A stretch of DNA of 64,000 bases, taken from assembly GCA_033060915.1 (NCBI GenBank), contig CM065392.1:14049501-14113500 (forward strand). Reading direction: 5' to 3'. The position numbers were made by a program, and so were the translations under genes. Below are positions 1-9,284 of this stretch, piece by piece (within the stretch, counting starts at the first letter, position 1; every line of letters begins with the position of its first letter). A model generated the notes under the pieces. It did no database searches. It was not told where the DNA came from and worked only from the letters and a program-made list of their open reading frames with translations. Origin of the DNA: Euryodendron excelsum (lineage: Eukaryota; Streptophyta; Magnoliopsida; Ericales; Pentaphylacaceae).

Positions 1-518
1 TCTTTCCAAACTTTATTTTCAAAATTTCTCTAAGTGAATAGCATTAAACATAGGTAATCGGTGAGTCATAGTTAGGTGAGTAAAAAGTGAATGGACATAT
101 AGGTACCGTAAGGGCAGGATAGAGTGATAGTATTAGGACATCTTCCCTAATGTAACCAACCCTCGAACTTAAGAATTTCTATTTCAAAGACCAAAACCGA
201 AGTTGATTTTCAAAAGGGCTTTCCAAAATTTTTAGGATTGTCAAACAACCCTAACTTCTAAAACCCTCTCATGAGGACGTTTTTCAAAAATACTTTTCAA
301 AACCTAAGTTTGACCCTCGGGTTTTACTTGGTGTAGTTGACCTAACACATCTTTAAATATGTTAGGTGGCAACTCCAAAGACCTTTTCAAAAAGCCCTAA
401 TCAATTCTATTCAAAGCTCATCGCATTCGTCATTTTAGAAGAATGAGTTCTAACGAGAGAGCACCGTACCTTTCTCCCCAAGCCATGAGGGCCCGATATC
501 CGCAAACGAGGCGCAACA
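1..518 (+). repeat. Giant-LTR fragment (LTR-1), 3' (U5) end only
   Basis: This plus-strand piece is the last half kilobase of a giant Tat/Ogre-type LTR whose start lies left of the window. It aligns by eye with 27330-27850, the end of LTR-D: the same runs around 'taggtaccgtaagggcag', 'cttccctaatgtaaccaacc' and 'gaatgagttctaacgagaga' occur in the same order. It ends at gaggcgcaaca, the expected LTR end, and a different LTR in the opposite orientation begins at 519. A degenerate TGGCAACTCC motif at about 369 corresponds to the primer-site-like motif seen in the other copies. Only the U5 part is present, so nothing can be said about its own promoter. Confidence 0.8.
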
Positions 519-1052
519 GCTAGCAGGCGTTGTTGTTAACCTAGGTGTTGGTTCTCGAGACCGCCCGGTCTTGGAAAGCTACCTGTGCAGTGTTGGTCCC
601 TGAGACCTCTTGGTCTCAGAGAGCGACCTGTAGGGTGGTGTTGGTTCCTAAGATCATCCGATCTCAAGAAGCTACCTGTAGGGTGGTATTGGTGCCCAAG
701 ATCGCCTAGTCTAAGAAAACTACCAAATGATGGACATTCTACAATAACGGACCAGCAGGTGCCAGAAGTGTGTTGGTCGCCAAGATCACCGGATCTCGGG
801 AAGCTACCTGGGTGGTGTTGGTTTCCGAGATCGCCCGGTCTCAAAAAATTGTCTGGTCTCGAAAAGTTTCCTGGAGTGCCTAGGGGCAATATGGTCTTTT
901 CAGTTTCTATTGGGCTTTATATGCTCAGGAAGCGACCAGTTGATTGAATTGGAGTTTGAAAGAGCTAGCTTGGGCTCGCATGTGTTATGATGTTTGAAAC
1001 TAGATCCGGTTGGACCAGAGATTGCTGAGTAGGCAAAAATGGGGTGCTTACA
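519..1052 (-). repeat. Giant-LTR fragment (LTR-2), U3 end, opposite orientation
   Basis: This is the first part (U3) of a giant LTR lying on the minus strand. It ends with aaaatggggtgcttaca at 1052, the complement of the family start TGTAAGCACCCC. It includes the 45-base minisatellite described separately. The junction at 518/519 with LTR-1 suggests that LTR-1 inserted into this LTR and that the remainder lies to the left of the window. The right junction at 1053 falls inside the movement-protein/gag remnant, so this LTR probably interrupted that gene. Confidence 0.75.
549..870. repeat. Minisatellite, about 45-48 base period, palindromic core
   Basis: About six imperfect units are seen, each opening with ggt plus a core such as gagaccgcccggtctc, a 16-base near-perfect palindrome, followed by aagctacctgtagggtggtgtt. 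The fourth unit carries an extra segment of about 35 bases. Both strands stay open across the array, which makes repetitive open frames (RPGDLGNQHH-like on the minus strand); I regard these as by-products. Related units occur in LTR-A near 9050-9400 and 9750-9850. Confidence 0.85.
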
Positions 1053-3573
1053 ATCATCTATTCCGTTGAGCACATAAAATCATTTGGACATTTGATTATA
1101 ATGCTTTTTAAGATCCTTGCGTTGAAAAGAGCAACAACATAGTTTTAGGTATTCTTCACAAGCTTGGATACCATAGTGATCTAGAGTTCCTAAAAACTCA
1201 TTGTAGATAAATGGCATGAATTGGTTCAGGCTAGGCAATTGTTTGACCTAGAGTTGACGGTATTCCTCAAGAGCAATCCACCATTCGCGAAGTCGGCCTT
1301 GAAAGCGAGCTTCTAATTTTCTCAAAATAACAGGAAACGTAGTATTGAAATGCTGCATTTCAGTACTACACCATGTGGACATTTCAAAGATATGATCCCA
1401 CTATTTGGAAGGAGAGACATTGTCAAGAATAAAAAATTTCTTGATGTCAAAAAAGGGGTTATGGTTGTGAAAATCATGGATAGTATCATGGTTAGCAACA
1501 GGATCAGGGTCATCAATGATGGGATACTGTTCAAGGGGTTCACTGTGTATAATTTGTATACTGGCATCAATGGTAGTGGAGGACGAATCCTTATTAGAAG
1601 AAGAATTAATAGAGCTTTGGTTACTGTCATCATCAAGGGTACAAAGAGTGATAAGTGCATGTGTAGAAAGCTAAAAAGAGATATAACGTAGAAAAGAAGA
1701 GACGGGATTGATTTATTTGAAGGTATACATATTCTGAGGTTATTTGGAGGAAGCACCGATAAAAGGATCAGGTAGATAGTGGTAAGGAAGTGGATGGTGA
1801 GGGGGATGAATGTACAGTTTTATATTTGGGTGGTTTAACAGGTGATTGAGGGAAAACTGAGGCAAGAATAAAAGGGTTTGATTTTGGTGAAAAAATGGTA
1901 AGAAGTTGCAAAGGGGGTGGTTGAGAAATTAATAGTATGGGTTGAGACAGAAGGGATTGGTAGAAAGGATCAGATGGGCCTTGAAAATGGGGTGAGAGGT
2001 AGCTACTTTGAAGGGTGGAGCTTGGTGAGCATGTTGGTTTTTTAAAGATTGAAACTGGTTTTGGAGATGTTTCTTTTCAGCTTCCTGTTGTGAGATCAGT
2101 GAAGAAGCAGTCTTAAAATCAGAGACAATACTAGCAATATGGAGGAGTTCTCGATGAAGGTGATCAATCTTCTTTTTGACTTCAAGAATTAGCAGTTCAA
2201 GAGTAGTGAACTTCTACTCAACAGTTGTGGACAAGGCAACATGCTAAGTATGCAAATGCTGAAGAGCCTGATTTTGGGCTTTGGAATTTTTAGCTTTCTA
2301 GTTTAAAGTAGCTTTAGTAGTAGACAAAGGGTGAGCAGAGCCATCTTCTTAAAGAGCAGTATGATTCTTGATTTTTCAAATATGTAATGTATTGTGTTGA
2401 GGGTGCTCAAAATTCCAAGAGCAGGAAACTCAGCATTATAGGCAAGAGAGGTTGGATAAAAAACATAACACTCTTGGGTTAAAAGATGTGAAGATGAAGA
2501 AACGGGGATTAAAATGGAAAGAGGCTGCTGGTGACAACGATGACGTTGGCAATGAATTGGCTCATCCTCTTCTTCTTCCTCATCTTGAACACAAGTCTGA
2601 CAATGACAACATCATACCAAATGTTCCCATTGGGCATGGTTTGATTATAAACAGGCTGTCCATCATGAGTAGACCAAGCAATAGGAATGAGTTCAATAAT
2701 GTTGAGTTCAGTGGGAAAAATAGGACAAACAAGGGCTTGAGGGACTGGTTGTGACTTGGAAAATTTTATTTCAACAATGCCATTAGAATGAAAAGTAAAA
2801 TGCCGTTCAGTGGCTTGCAATTTTTGTGGTTTAGAAGTAATAGCAGATCTTTCATAAGTAGTGAGCCAGGTGTCCAGAAGAAGCTTAAGAAGTTCTCCTT
2901 GAGTAATTTGCCTGGGGACATAAGTACAGCTAGGTGCAGCTGTAGAATTTACTTGAATGAGAAGTGCATCAGTTGTTAGAGTTGTTATAGAAACAGGTAG
3001 ACTAAAAGCATAATTCTACTATTTATGGACCACTTGGTAGTGTAAGGTTGCAGCATGAGAGTGTGAAAGTTGCTTAGCACCAGCAGTTTGAACCTAGACT
3101 TTGAGAGCTTCAGAGCGACAAGGATCTTTAAGAGACATGTTGTAGTTGGGAAACAAACTTACAAAGACAGTTCTAGTATTCAAAGTTGTTTGGATTGTTC
3201 CAATACAGACATTTTGGTATTCAAGAAATCAAGAATCAAGAAGAGCCACACGAGAGACACAAGGCATGCCTTTTGCCCATGAAAAGTTAAAGCAAGTCGG
3301 ACAACTCCTCAATGGAGGTGAGTGAACCCTTCACGTTTCCATTATTGGAGAAAAGAGTTGGGCACAATGAGAGGACAATATGTTCTTTACCATCAGCAGG
3401 GATATAATGGTGATCAAATTGAGAGGATTGAGTGAATTCCTTTGTTTTTGACTTAAAGGTTTACCAAGAAGCTGTTTAACTCTAAAAGACGAGAGGATGA
3501 AGGTTTCGTAAAAACCATATATGAATTGATGAATGGATATTGAGCAATTGACTTTTTTGCTTCTTCAAAAACA

Positions 3574-3605
<32 letters not shown>

Positions 3606-3707
3606 TTCACACAAATGATCTACACGAGAGAATAAGGCGGAAGAACTAGACTCAGAAGAAGCAGAAAAACAAGAAGAATTGAAAGATCTGGACAAGTTAA
3701 ACATCAC
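1053..3707 (-). pseudogene. Decayed movement-protein plus gag/coat polyprotein (caulimovirid-like or MP-bearing retroelement)
   Basis: No long frame survives, but protein-level signal runs along the minus strand. Near 1261-1330 one frame reads KLEARFQGRLREWWIALEEY, which I recognise as typical of the gag/coat region of plant polyproteins that also carry a 30K-type movement protein. Upstream on the same strand, the 103-residue frame at 2509-2820 contains IPIAWSTHDGQPVYN and IWYDVVIV, resembling the C-terminal half of that movement-protein region. Order from the 5' end is serine-rich start (about 3707), movement-protein-like region, linker, gag-like region, truncated at 1053 by LTR-2. Breaks include many in-frame stops, several frameshifts and a 24-base A run at 3573-3597. 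It is non-functional. It could be an endogenous pararetrovirus relic or a retrotransposon that captured a movement gene; no RT is in the window to decide. Confidence 0.55.
3573..3597. repeat. Poly(A) run inside the movement-protein/gag remnant
   Basis: A run of about 24 A residues on the plus strand interrupts the serine-rich start of the remnant. On the coding (minus) strand it reads as a phenylalanine run in one frame. It looks like slippage expansion and adds to the evidence that the gene is dead. Confidence 0.8.
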
Positions 3708-4001
3708 AAAAGAAAAGACCTTTGGATAAAGTGTTCATAAGACCCAATTAATATGACGGATAGCCACTTACCGTGTTAGACAGATTCTAGAAAAATATGA
3801 AAAATGACACAAACTTCAATCGAAAAGTATAATTCCAAGTCTTGGTGGCCAAGTTTACGCGGCTGCCCAATAAATGAAATCCCAAAAGCAAACTTAAAAA
3901 CAAATGAGACAAATTGACAAATAATATATTCTGTAATTAGTTTTCAACAACCATAAGCATCGAATGTAACTTAATAGTTAATGCTGTACAAGAAGTAAAA
4001 A
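3708..4001 (-). other. 3' flank of the P450 gene
   Basis: About 290 bases lie between the P450 stop codon and the start of the movement-protein/gag remnant. The stretch is AT-rich, contains no open frame of note and presumably holds the P450 3' untranslated region (the gene is on the minus strand). I could not fix a polyadenylation signal with confidence. Confidence 0.4.
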
Positions 4002-5522
4002 TCAATTGATCAGTTCCACACTTCTTTCCTTCACCATCACGGGCAACCCACCTTTCATCCTAAGAGTCAAAGACAACAAATGCTCGGGACACTTGTCCTT
4101 ATCCTGTACGTCGATCTCGAACCTCTCCAACACCGACGCTGCAATCGACTTCATCTGAATATATGCCATGTCTTTGCCGAGGCACATTCTCGGACCGGCA
4201 TGAAAAATCGGGAACCGGAATGGAGTCTCCGGTTTATAGGTTCCGTTTTCAAGCCACCGCTCTGGCCTGAACTCACAACAATCATGGCCCCATATGCTCT
4301 CCATCCTTCCCATGGCATACGTGTGATACGACACAAACCAACCCTTCTTCACAAACGTGCCGTCCGGCAAGATGTCGCTATCCCAGCACGCCTTTGTGTC
4401 AACCGGCACCGGCGGGTACAGTCGTAGCGCTTCCGATATCGCTGCATGGAGGTAATGCATTTCTCGTATCTCGTCGAAACTATAAGTATCGCCGGTAGGT
4501 TTGGCGTTACGAACCCGAATTGATTCGAGCTCTTGTATTATGCTTTTTTCTACGTCTGGCCTTGATGACAATAGCCAAAAGAACCAGCTGAGAGCCGACG
4601 AGGTCGTGTCCCGGCCGGCGAGGATGAAACTGATGATGATGTCTCGGAGAAACTCGGCCGAGTTCTCCTCTGCTCCGATGAAACGGGATAGTAAGTCTTC
4701 GTCTCGATTTTCAGATCTCTCTTCCATTCTGGACCTGATCATCTTATCTGCAAATTCATGAACGGTCGCTATTGATTTCTTTAACCTGCGCTCTGAACCC
4801 ATGTTGAAATACTTCTTGATTCTGTACAAGTATGGTACGGCATACATAAACCTCCCGGAGCTGAGCGTCGCCGCCTCTTCGAACGCTTGCATGAACTCAC
4901 CGCCGGCGGTGCCGTCGCCTCCAAGACATGCCGGATCAACGTTGAAAGCTAACTTACATATATTATCAAAAGCGAACCGTTCTAAAACATCTTGAATGTC
5001 CAAAACGCGGTTTGTTTCGGCGGCTTTAAGGAGGATTGGAACCAACCTGGTTCCTATCTCGACCGTTACGTTCTCCATAACGAAGTTTCGGAGGGACTTT
5101 GTGTTGAACTCGTAGCTTGCCGTTTTGCGCTGGACCTTCCATAGCTCGCCGTCGGAATTGAAGATGCCTCGGCCGAGAAAGTCTTCTAGAAGCATAATGA
5201 AACGGATGCCTTTCGGGTAGTTTTCAAAATTGGTCTTGAGCATGTGCTCAACGTTCAAGGGGTTGGCAGTGATGATGCCATGGACTTTTCCGGGGCGGTG
5301 GAAGACAGCCGTGTTGGTGGGGCAGCGGGAGAGTACTTCGGTGGTCCAGTCAAGGAAGCGGTGGCGGTTTTGCAGGAATTCCGGTAGTGTTCCGACAAGC
5401 GGGTAGATTTTGAAGCCTGTAGTTGTTGTTGGTTTGGGTTTTGGCCCAAGGAAGAAGAGGCAGACATAGAGAGAGATGAGGAAGAAAGAGAAGAGGAGCG
5501 TTTGGAGAGAGAAGAGTTCCAT
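4002..5522 (-). CDS. CYP94: Cytochrome P450, CYP94 family, fatty-acid/oxylipin omega-hydroxylase
   Basis: This is an intact 506-residue, intron-free gene. Residues 4-26 form the N-terminal membrane anchor, followed by a charged and proline-containing stretch, so the protein should sit on the ER facing the cytosol. The P450 signatures are all present: C-helix WKVQR (128-132), I-helix AGRDTTSS (302-309), ExxR as EALR (364-367), PERW (420-423) and the heme loop FHAGPRMCLGK (440-450) with Cys447. The run ending FHAGPRMCLGKDMAYIQMKS is typical of CYP94. Family members hydroxylate the omega end of fatty acids (CYP94A and D types) or of jasmonoyl-isoleucine (CYP94B and C types). By eye it is nearest the A/D side (SALSWFFWLLSSRP, LENG before the heme loop), so a fatty-acid substrate is more likely; this is inference. 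Length and single-exon structure are usual. No other intact gene is nearby. Confidence 0.95.
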   Translation of the reverse strand: MELFSLQTLLFSFFLISLYVCLFFLGPKPKPTTTTGFKIYPLVGTLPEFLQNRHRFLDWTTEVLSRCPTNTAVFHRPGKVHGIITANPLNVEHMLKTNFENYPKGIRFIMLLEDFLGRGIFNSDGELWKVQRKTASYEFNTKSLRNFVMENVTVEIGTRLVPILLKAAETNRVLDIQDVLERFAFDNICKLAFNVDPACLGGDGTAGGEFMQAFEEAATLSSGRFMYAVPYLYRIKKYFNMGSERRLKKSIATVHEFADKMIRSRMEERSENRDEDLLSRFIGAEENSAEFLRDIIISFILAGRDTTSSALSWFFWLLSSRPDVEKSIIQELESIRVRNAKPTGDTYSFDEIREMHYLHAAISEALRLYPPVPVDTKACWDSDILPDGTFVKKGWFVSYHTYAMGRMESIWGHDCCEFRPERWLENGTYKPETPFRFPIFHAGPRMCLGKDMAYIQMKSIAASVLERFEIDVQDKDKCPEHLLSLTLRMKGGLPVMVKERSVELIN

Positions 5523-5524
5523 GT

Positions 5525-5560
<36 letters not shown>
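5525..5560. repeat. (GA)n microsatellite in the P450 5' leader
   Basis: About 18 GA dinucleotides lie two bases upstream of the P450 ATG, so the mRNA leader carries a (CT)n tract. CT/GA tracts are common in plant 5' leaders and core promoters and vary in length between individuals. A tract this close to the start codon may affect expression, but that is inference. Confidence 0.9.
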
Positions 5561-5563
<3 letters not shown>

Positions 5564-6509
5564 GATATGAAGTACGCGAAGAGTGCTAAAAGTGTGGATA
5601 GGTAAGTAGCAAATCACAAGATACTGCCTTACCTAAATGGCAAGAGGCTGATATCTATGTGAAATACAAATTTTCAGAAACCTTTTAAAAATTTTCAGTC
5701 CTCTTGGAGCACGATAAGCTTGCTGTGGTTTGTAATCCTTTCATTTAAAATGAAAACTAATTATTGGACGCATTTATAATTGGAAAAGAAAACATTGCTG
5801 TATCATTCTCAGTAGATATTTTTCATATAAATTTTATAAGAAGAAATTCTCGTTTTATAATATTCAAGAATGATGTCTTTTTGAAATGTAAGGTATTTAA
5901 ATCTTTTAAAGGCACTTGAATAATCCATCTAAAAATGTAAAAATGGAGAACTTTCAAATTAATGTTTAATTTTTAATTTTGAACACGAAATTTACAGACT
6001 TATTTCTTTTAAAAAAATTGAACTGTCAATAAAAAATAAAAAAAGACTATGATTATTGAGAAAACACAATAAAATAATGAGTACGTGTAACATGGTACTA
6101 GTGAAAATGTCCTACAATAACCAGACAAGAAAAATGGTAAAAATAAATAGCAATTATTAATTATTTTGACAAAAATCATTAGTTGGACAAAAATGTCGAC
6201 TGCAGGAAAATCGAGTGAAATTGGTACTTGTGAAACTCTGGTTGTGTCCAAAATTGCTGACGGAAGTATTGGCAGTTGTGTGGGGACTTTAGCTAGCAAT
6301 CAGTGAAGGTGGTCCCCTGGGCCGTGGAGATGCAATGGACACGAAATGATGATAACGAAGTTTTTGTTTTCCTGCTGGCGTCCTCCCTGCCACACGTAGA
6401 GAAAGAGAGAAAAAAAAAGAAAAAAAAAAGAGACTATCTGTGTGGAATCCATAGTGATAAAGATGTCGGTGAAGTGACCGCACCACCGTTCGTTCGTGGT
6501 AAAAAATAT
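5561..6509. other. P450 upstream region, AT-rich, no gene seen
   Basis: This stretch should contain the P450 promoter, read leftward. The nearest TATA-like sequence on the minus strand is near 5770, about 250 bases from the ATG, and I do not call it with confidence. Small frames at 6009-6527 on the minus strand are low-complexity (phenylalanine- and leucine-rich) and resemble no family I know. Nothing in it resembles the giant LTRs, so it may be original host sequence. Confidence 0.45.
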
Positions 6510-6769
6510 TAGGTGCAGTAGTACCAAGTCATCACTATAAGTGTTTAAAACTCTAATTATTATATTGAGGTGATATAATAATTTAACAACACATAAGTGT
6601 TTTAAATTTTAATTATTTTTTTAAGTAAAAAAATTTAAATTTAAAATTTAACACTTCTTATGATTAGAATTTATACAAGATGATTAGGATTTTAAACACT
6701 TATATAGTTATATGTTATTGATTTGTTATACCAAATCAGCATAATGACGTAATACTACTATTCTACCCA
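6510..6769. mobile_element. MITE-like foldback element
   Basis: The two ends of this AT-rich segment are imperfect inverted repeats. The left end has taggtgcagtagtacc followed by actataagtgtttaaaac; the right end, read in reverse complement, has tgggtagaatagtagtatt followed by actatataagtgtttaaaa. The middle contains aaatttaaatttaaaattt. Length (about 260 bases), AT content and lack of coding potential fit a miniature inverted-repeat element. I see no convincing target duplication, so the exact ends and superfamily are unsure. Confidence 0.5.
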
Positions 6770-6960
6770 ACATTTTCTCATTTGGGTATATATTATTTCT
6801 AAAAATCTTCACATACTAAACTACGGTATTTGCTTTATAATAGCATAATAATATAGATTATGGTTCAACTGTTGCACTCACACCTAATTAGATGTCAATA
6901 ACATTTTCTTAAGATGAGTGGATCACATAAGTTACTAGTCTGCAAACATCAACTAGTAAC

Positions 6961-7520
6961 TGTGGGTCAAGAAACCCCAGCTTAGCCCAACAGGGCAGGC
7001 CCAATGAATATAAAGAGGAATCATGAGGGCCAGCAGCAGCCTAGACTTTATCAGGGTAACTCAAACCCGCACTTCAGGTCAGTCTAAATAGAAATATTAC
7101 CCGGCCCTAAGCCAGATCACCCGAGTCAGGAATTGCAGGACATTTAATGCTCTATCGGTTCCATTTAACGAGAAACGGACCCGCATTCAATACGGAGGAG
7201 AGACAACACGCGACGGCCATGCTTACATCCGGTCAGTTGAGTTGAAGCATGGTGAAAAATGTGTATTCTTGTCTAGTCAGCCCACTCTAAATGGCATAAG
7301 CCTACAAGGTAGGCCATGAATACATAAGTAGGCTCGATTGAGAGCACTACACTATAAAAACACAACATCTTGAAGAAGCAAGGTATGGTGAATTAATTTC
7401 TTAAGTATTCCCAATCTTTATTCTCGTTCGATCTCTAGTTAAAATTGCTAACTTGACCGTCGGAGTGTGATCGGCCCATAGAGGGTCGGCCCATTCTAAC
7501 TCCTTTGTTTCTCTACAACA
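6961..7520 (+). repeat. Short Tat-lineage LTR
   Basis: The segment begins TGTGGGTCAAGAAACCCC and continues with agcttagcccaacagggc, a start I associate with Tat-type LTRs. It has a TATA box (actataaaaac, 7351-7361) and, near its end, ttgaccgtcggagtg and ctctacaaca, both common in this lineage. The 3' limit is uncertain and could extend to about 7600. It is unlike the giant LTRs, so it may be a separate solo LTR or the 5' LTR of a chimeric element feeding the protease downstream. No gag domain lies between it and the protease. Confidence 0.6.
7353..7360 (+). promoter_or_regulatory. TATA box of the short Tat LTR
   Basis: TATAAAAA lies about 390 bases into the LTR and is followed by a plausible start region about 30 bases downstream (aagaagcaagg). 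It faces the protease and RT remnants. Confidence 0.55.
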
Positions 7521-7548
7521 GGTTGGAGACGCTTTGATAGTGGTTTGA

Positions 7549-7876
7549 GTGATCAGTCAAGCTTTCCCAGAAATCCCACTTACAATTAGTGCTGTTTGTA
7601 GAAAGGTCCAAGTAAACATGAGTACCAACCTCTTAGGGAGAAGAGGAGTCTACGCCACCAGGCGGGAAAAGACGAAACGGGAGGCCAAGCAGTCCAAGCT
7701 AATTGCCCCCCCTAAAAAAGAAGACGAAGCTGAATCGGTTCGGCTGATCAATGTGCTACACAGATCGATAGAATTCGAAGCTATCGACCGACATAGATAC
7801 CGGGCCAATATTCAAAAGGTCGAGCACTTGAGGGAGGTGTTGCAGATAGACCCTCCCAAAAAAGTCAAGGTCGGCA
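7549..7876 (+). pseudogene. Linker or gag tail upstream of the element P protease
   Basis: An open frame from 7549 to 7902 encodes 117 residues, with a basic patch (REKTKREAKQSKL, about residues 39-51) and a charged C-terminal half. It overlaps the start of the protease in another frame. By position it should be the end of gag or the gag-protease linker of element P, but I recognise no gag domain or zinc knuckle. Gag proper is absent, so element P is already missing its 5' half here. Confidence 0.45.
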
Positions 7877-8425
7877 GTGATACCGGCTATAACTTTTACT
7901 GACGAAGATCTCGTGGGAGTTAAGACCCCCCACAATGACGCACTTGTTGTGACTCTGTGCCTAGCAGGTTGTGATGTGAAGAGGCTGCTCATTGACTAGG
8001 GAAGCTCCTCCGAGGTTACATGCTATGACCTCTTTAAGAAGCTGGAACTAAAGGACGCCGACCTCCAGCCGTCGCTCAATCCATTGATCGGGTTTAGCTC
8101 CAACCCAGTTTGGCCACTTGGGAAGGTGACCATCCTTATAACTACGGGAGGGATTACCCTATAGATAGAATTCCTGGTGGTCAACGTGTTATCCCTATAT
8201 AATGCAATCATGGGCCGAATATGGTTGCATTTCATGAAGGCTATCCCCTCTTCCTACCACCAGCTAATTCGCTTCCCCTTTCCAGAGGGGGTGCAAGAGA
8301 TAAGAGGGGACCAAGTTGTAACAAAGCACTGCTTTCTTACGGCATGCGCTTCGAAAGCAAAAGCGGGTAAAGTATTGATGATGGAGCTTCACAAGGATAT
8401 ACCCACGATTGATGAGGTTGGGTAG
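7877..8425 (+). pseudogene. Ty3/gypsy (Tat/Ogre) aspartic protease, decayed
   Basis: The frame reads ITFTDEDLVGVKTPHNDALV, then the catalytic region LID-stop-GSS, then LVVNVLSLYNAIMGRIWLH, KAIPSSYHQLIRFPFPEGVQ and EIRGDQVV. This is the Tat/Ogre retropepsin layout, in which the active site normally reads LIDxGSS. The stop TAG at 7997-7999 replaces the residue just after the catalytic Asp. A second in-frame TAG lies near 8162 and a third at 8423-8425. It would have processed the Gag-Pol polyprotein of element P. RT follows in another frame, so at least one frameshift has occurred. Confidence 0.85.
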
Positions 8426-8875
8426 ATACCGAAGAAGAAAGTCGTCGAAGACCTGAAGAAAATCCACATAGAGAATTCGTGCTTCCCTATCCTGAACCGA
8501 AGAGATTTCGTTGATCGAGCTCTTGATGAGCTATAACAAAATCTTCACCTGGACGCCTTACGACATGCCTGGAATCAATGCCAAGATCGCCTGTCATAGA
8601 TTAAGCGTAGACCCTCAGTGCCGACCTGTGGTCCAGAAGGGAAGGAGGGCAGCTACGCAACATGTAGAGGCCATCATAGAAGAGGTCGAAAGGCTCCTTG
8701 ATGCTGATGCAATTAGAGAAGTCTACTACCCCCGCTGGCTATCAAACACAGTCGTTGTGAATAAGAAAGACGGCAAGTGGAGAGTCTGTGTTGATTTCAA
8801 TAATCTCAACAAAGCATGCCCCAAGGACCCTTTTCCCCTGCCTAAGATCGACCAACTAGTGGATGCCACGGCTGG
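8426..8875 (+). pseudogene. Element P reverse transcriptase, 5' part (fingers), cut by LTR-A
   Basis: The frame running through 8511-8875 reads IFTWTPYDMPGI, then EEVERLLDADAIREVYYPRW, KKDGKWRVCVDFNNLNKACP and KDPFPLPKIDQLVDATAG. These are the standard N-terminal RT motifs of the Tat/Ogre lineage. Coding stops at 8875, where LTR-A begins (TGTAAGCACC). The next RT motif, MSFLDAYYGYHQI, resumes at about 18796 in the same frame, so the break is a simple insertion. The YxDD catalytic motif is not in either surviving part. Confidence 0.9.
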
Positions 8876-9284
8876 TGTAAGCACCTCTTTTTTGCACGCT
8901 CTACAATCTCTAGCCCAACAGGACCCAGTTTTCAAACATCACAACATATGCAAGCCTAAGACGGGTCTTTCAAACTCCAATCCAGTCAACTAGTCGCTTC
9001 CTGGACCCACAAGGCCCAATCGAAGCCATAAATACCATCATGTCCCTAGGCATTCCAGGCAGCTTTCTTGGACTGGGCGGTCTCGAAAACCAACGTCATT
9101 CAGGTAGCTTCCAGAGATTAGGTGATCTCAGGGACCAACACCTTATAAAATTCCAGACAGTTCACTTCTGGCGCCTGCTTGTCTGCCAATCTAGAATGTT
9201 TGTCATTTGATAGTTCTCGGAGACTAGCTATTCTCGGAGACTAACACCACCATCACAAGTAGCTTTTTGAGACAAGGCGTTTTC

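Noticed and set aside
536..947. Open frames of 117 and 120 residues on both strands with proline/glycine-rich repeats
   Set aside because: They coincide with the 45-base minisatellite; period and composition keep both strands open, and they sit inside LTR sequence.
1322..1756. 144-residue hydrophobic minus-strand frame
   Set aside because: Leucine/isoleucine-rich composition from an out-of-frame reading; the gag-like signal in the region is in another frame.
6009..6527. Overlapping minus-strand frames of 65-96 residues upstream of the P450
   Set aside because: Low-complexity F/L-rich translations over A-rich DNA, with no family resemblance.
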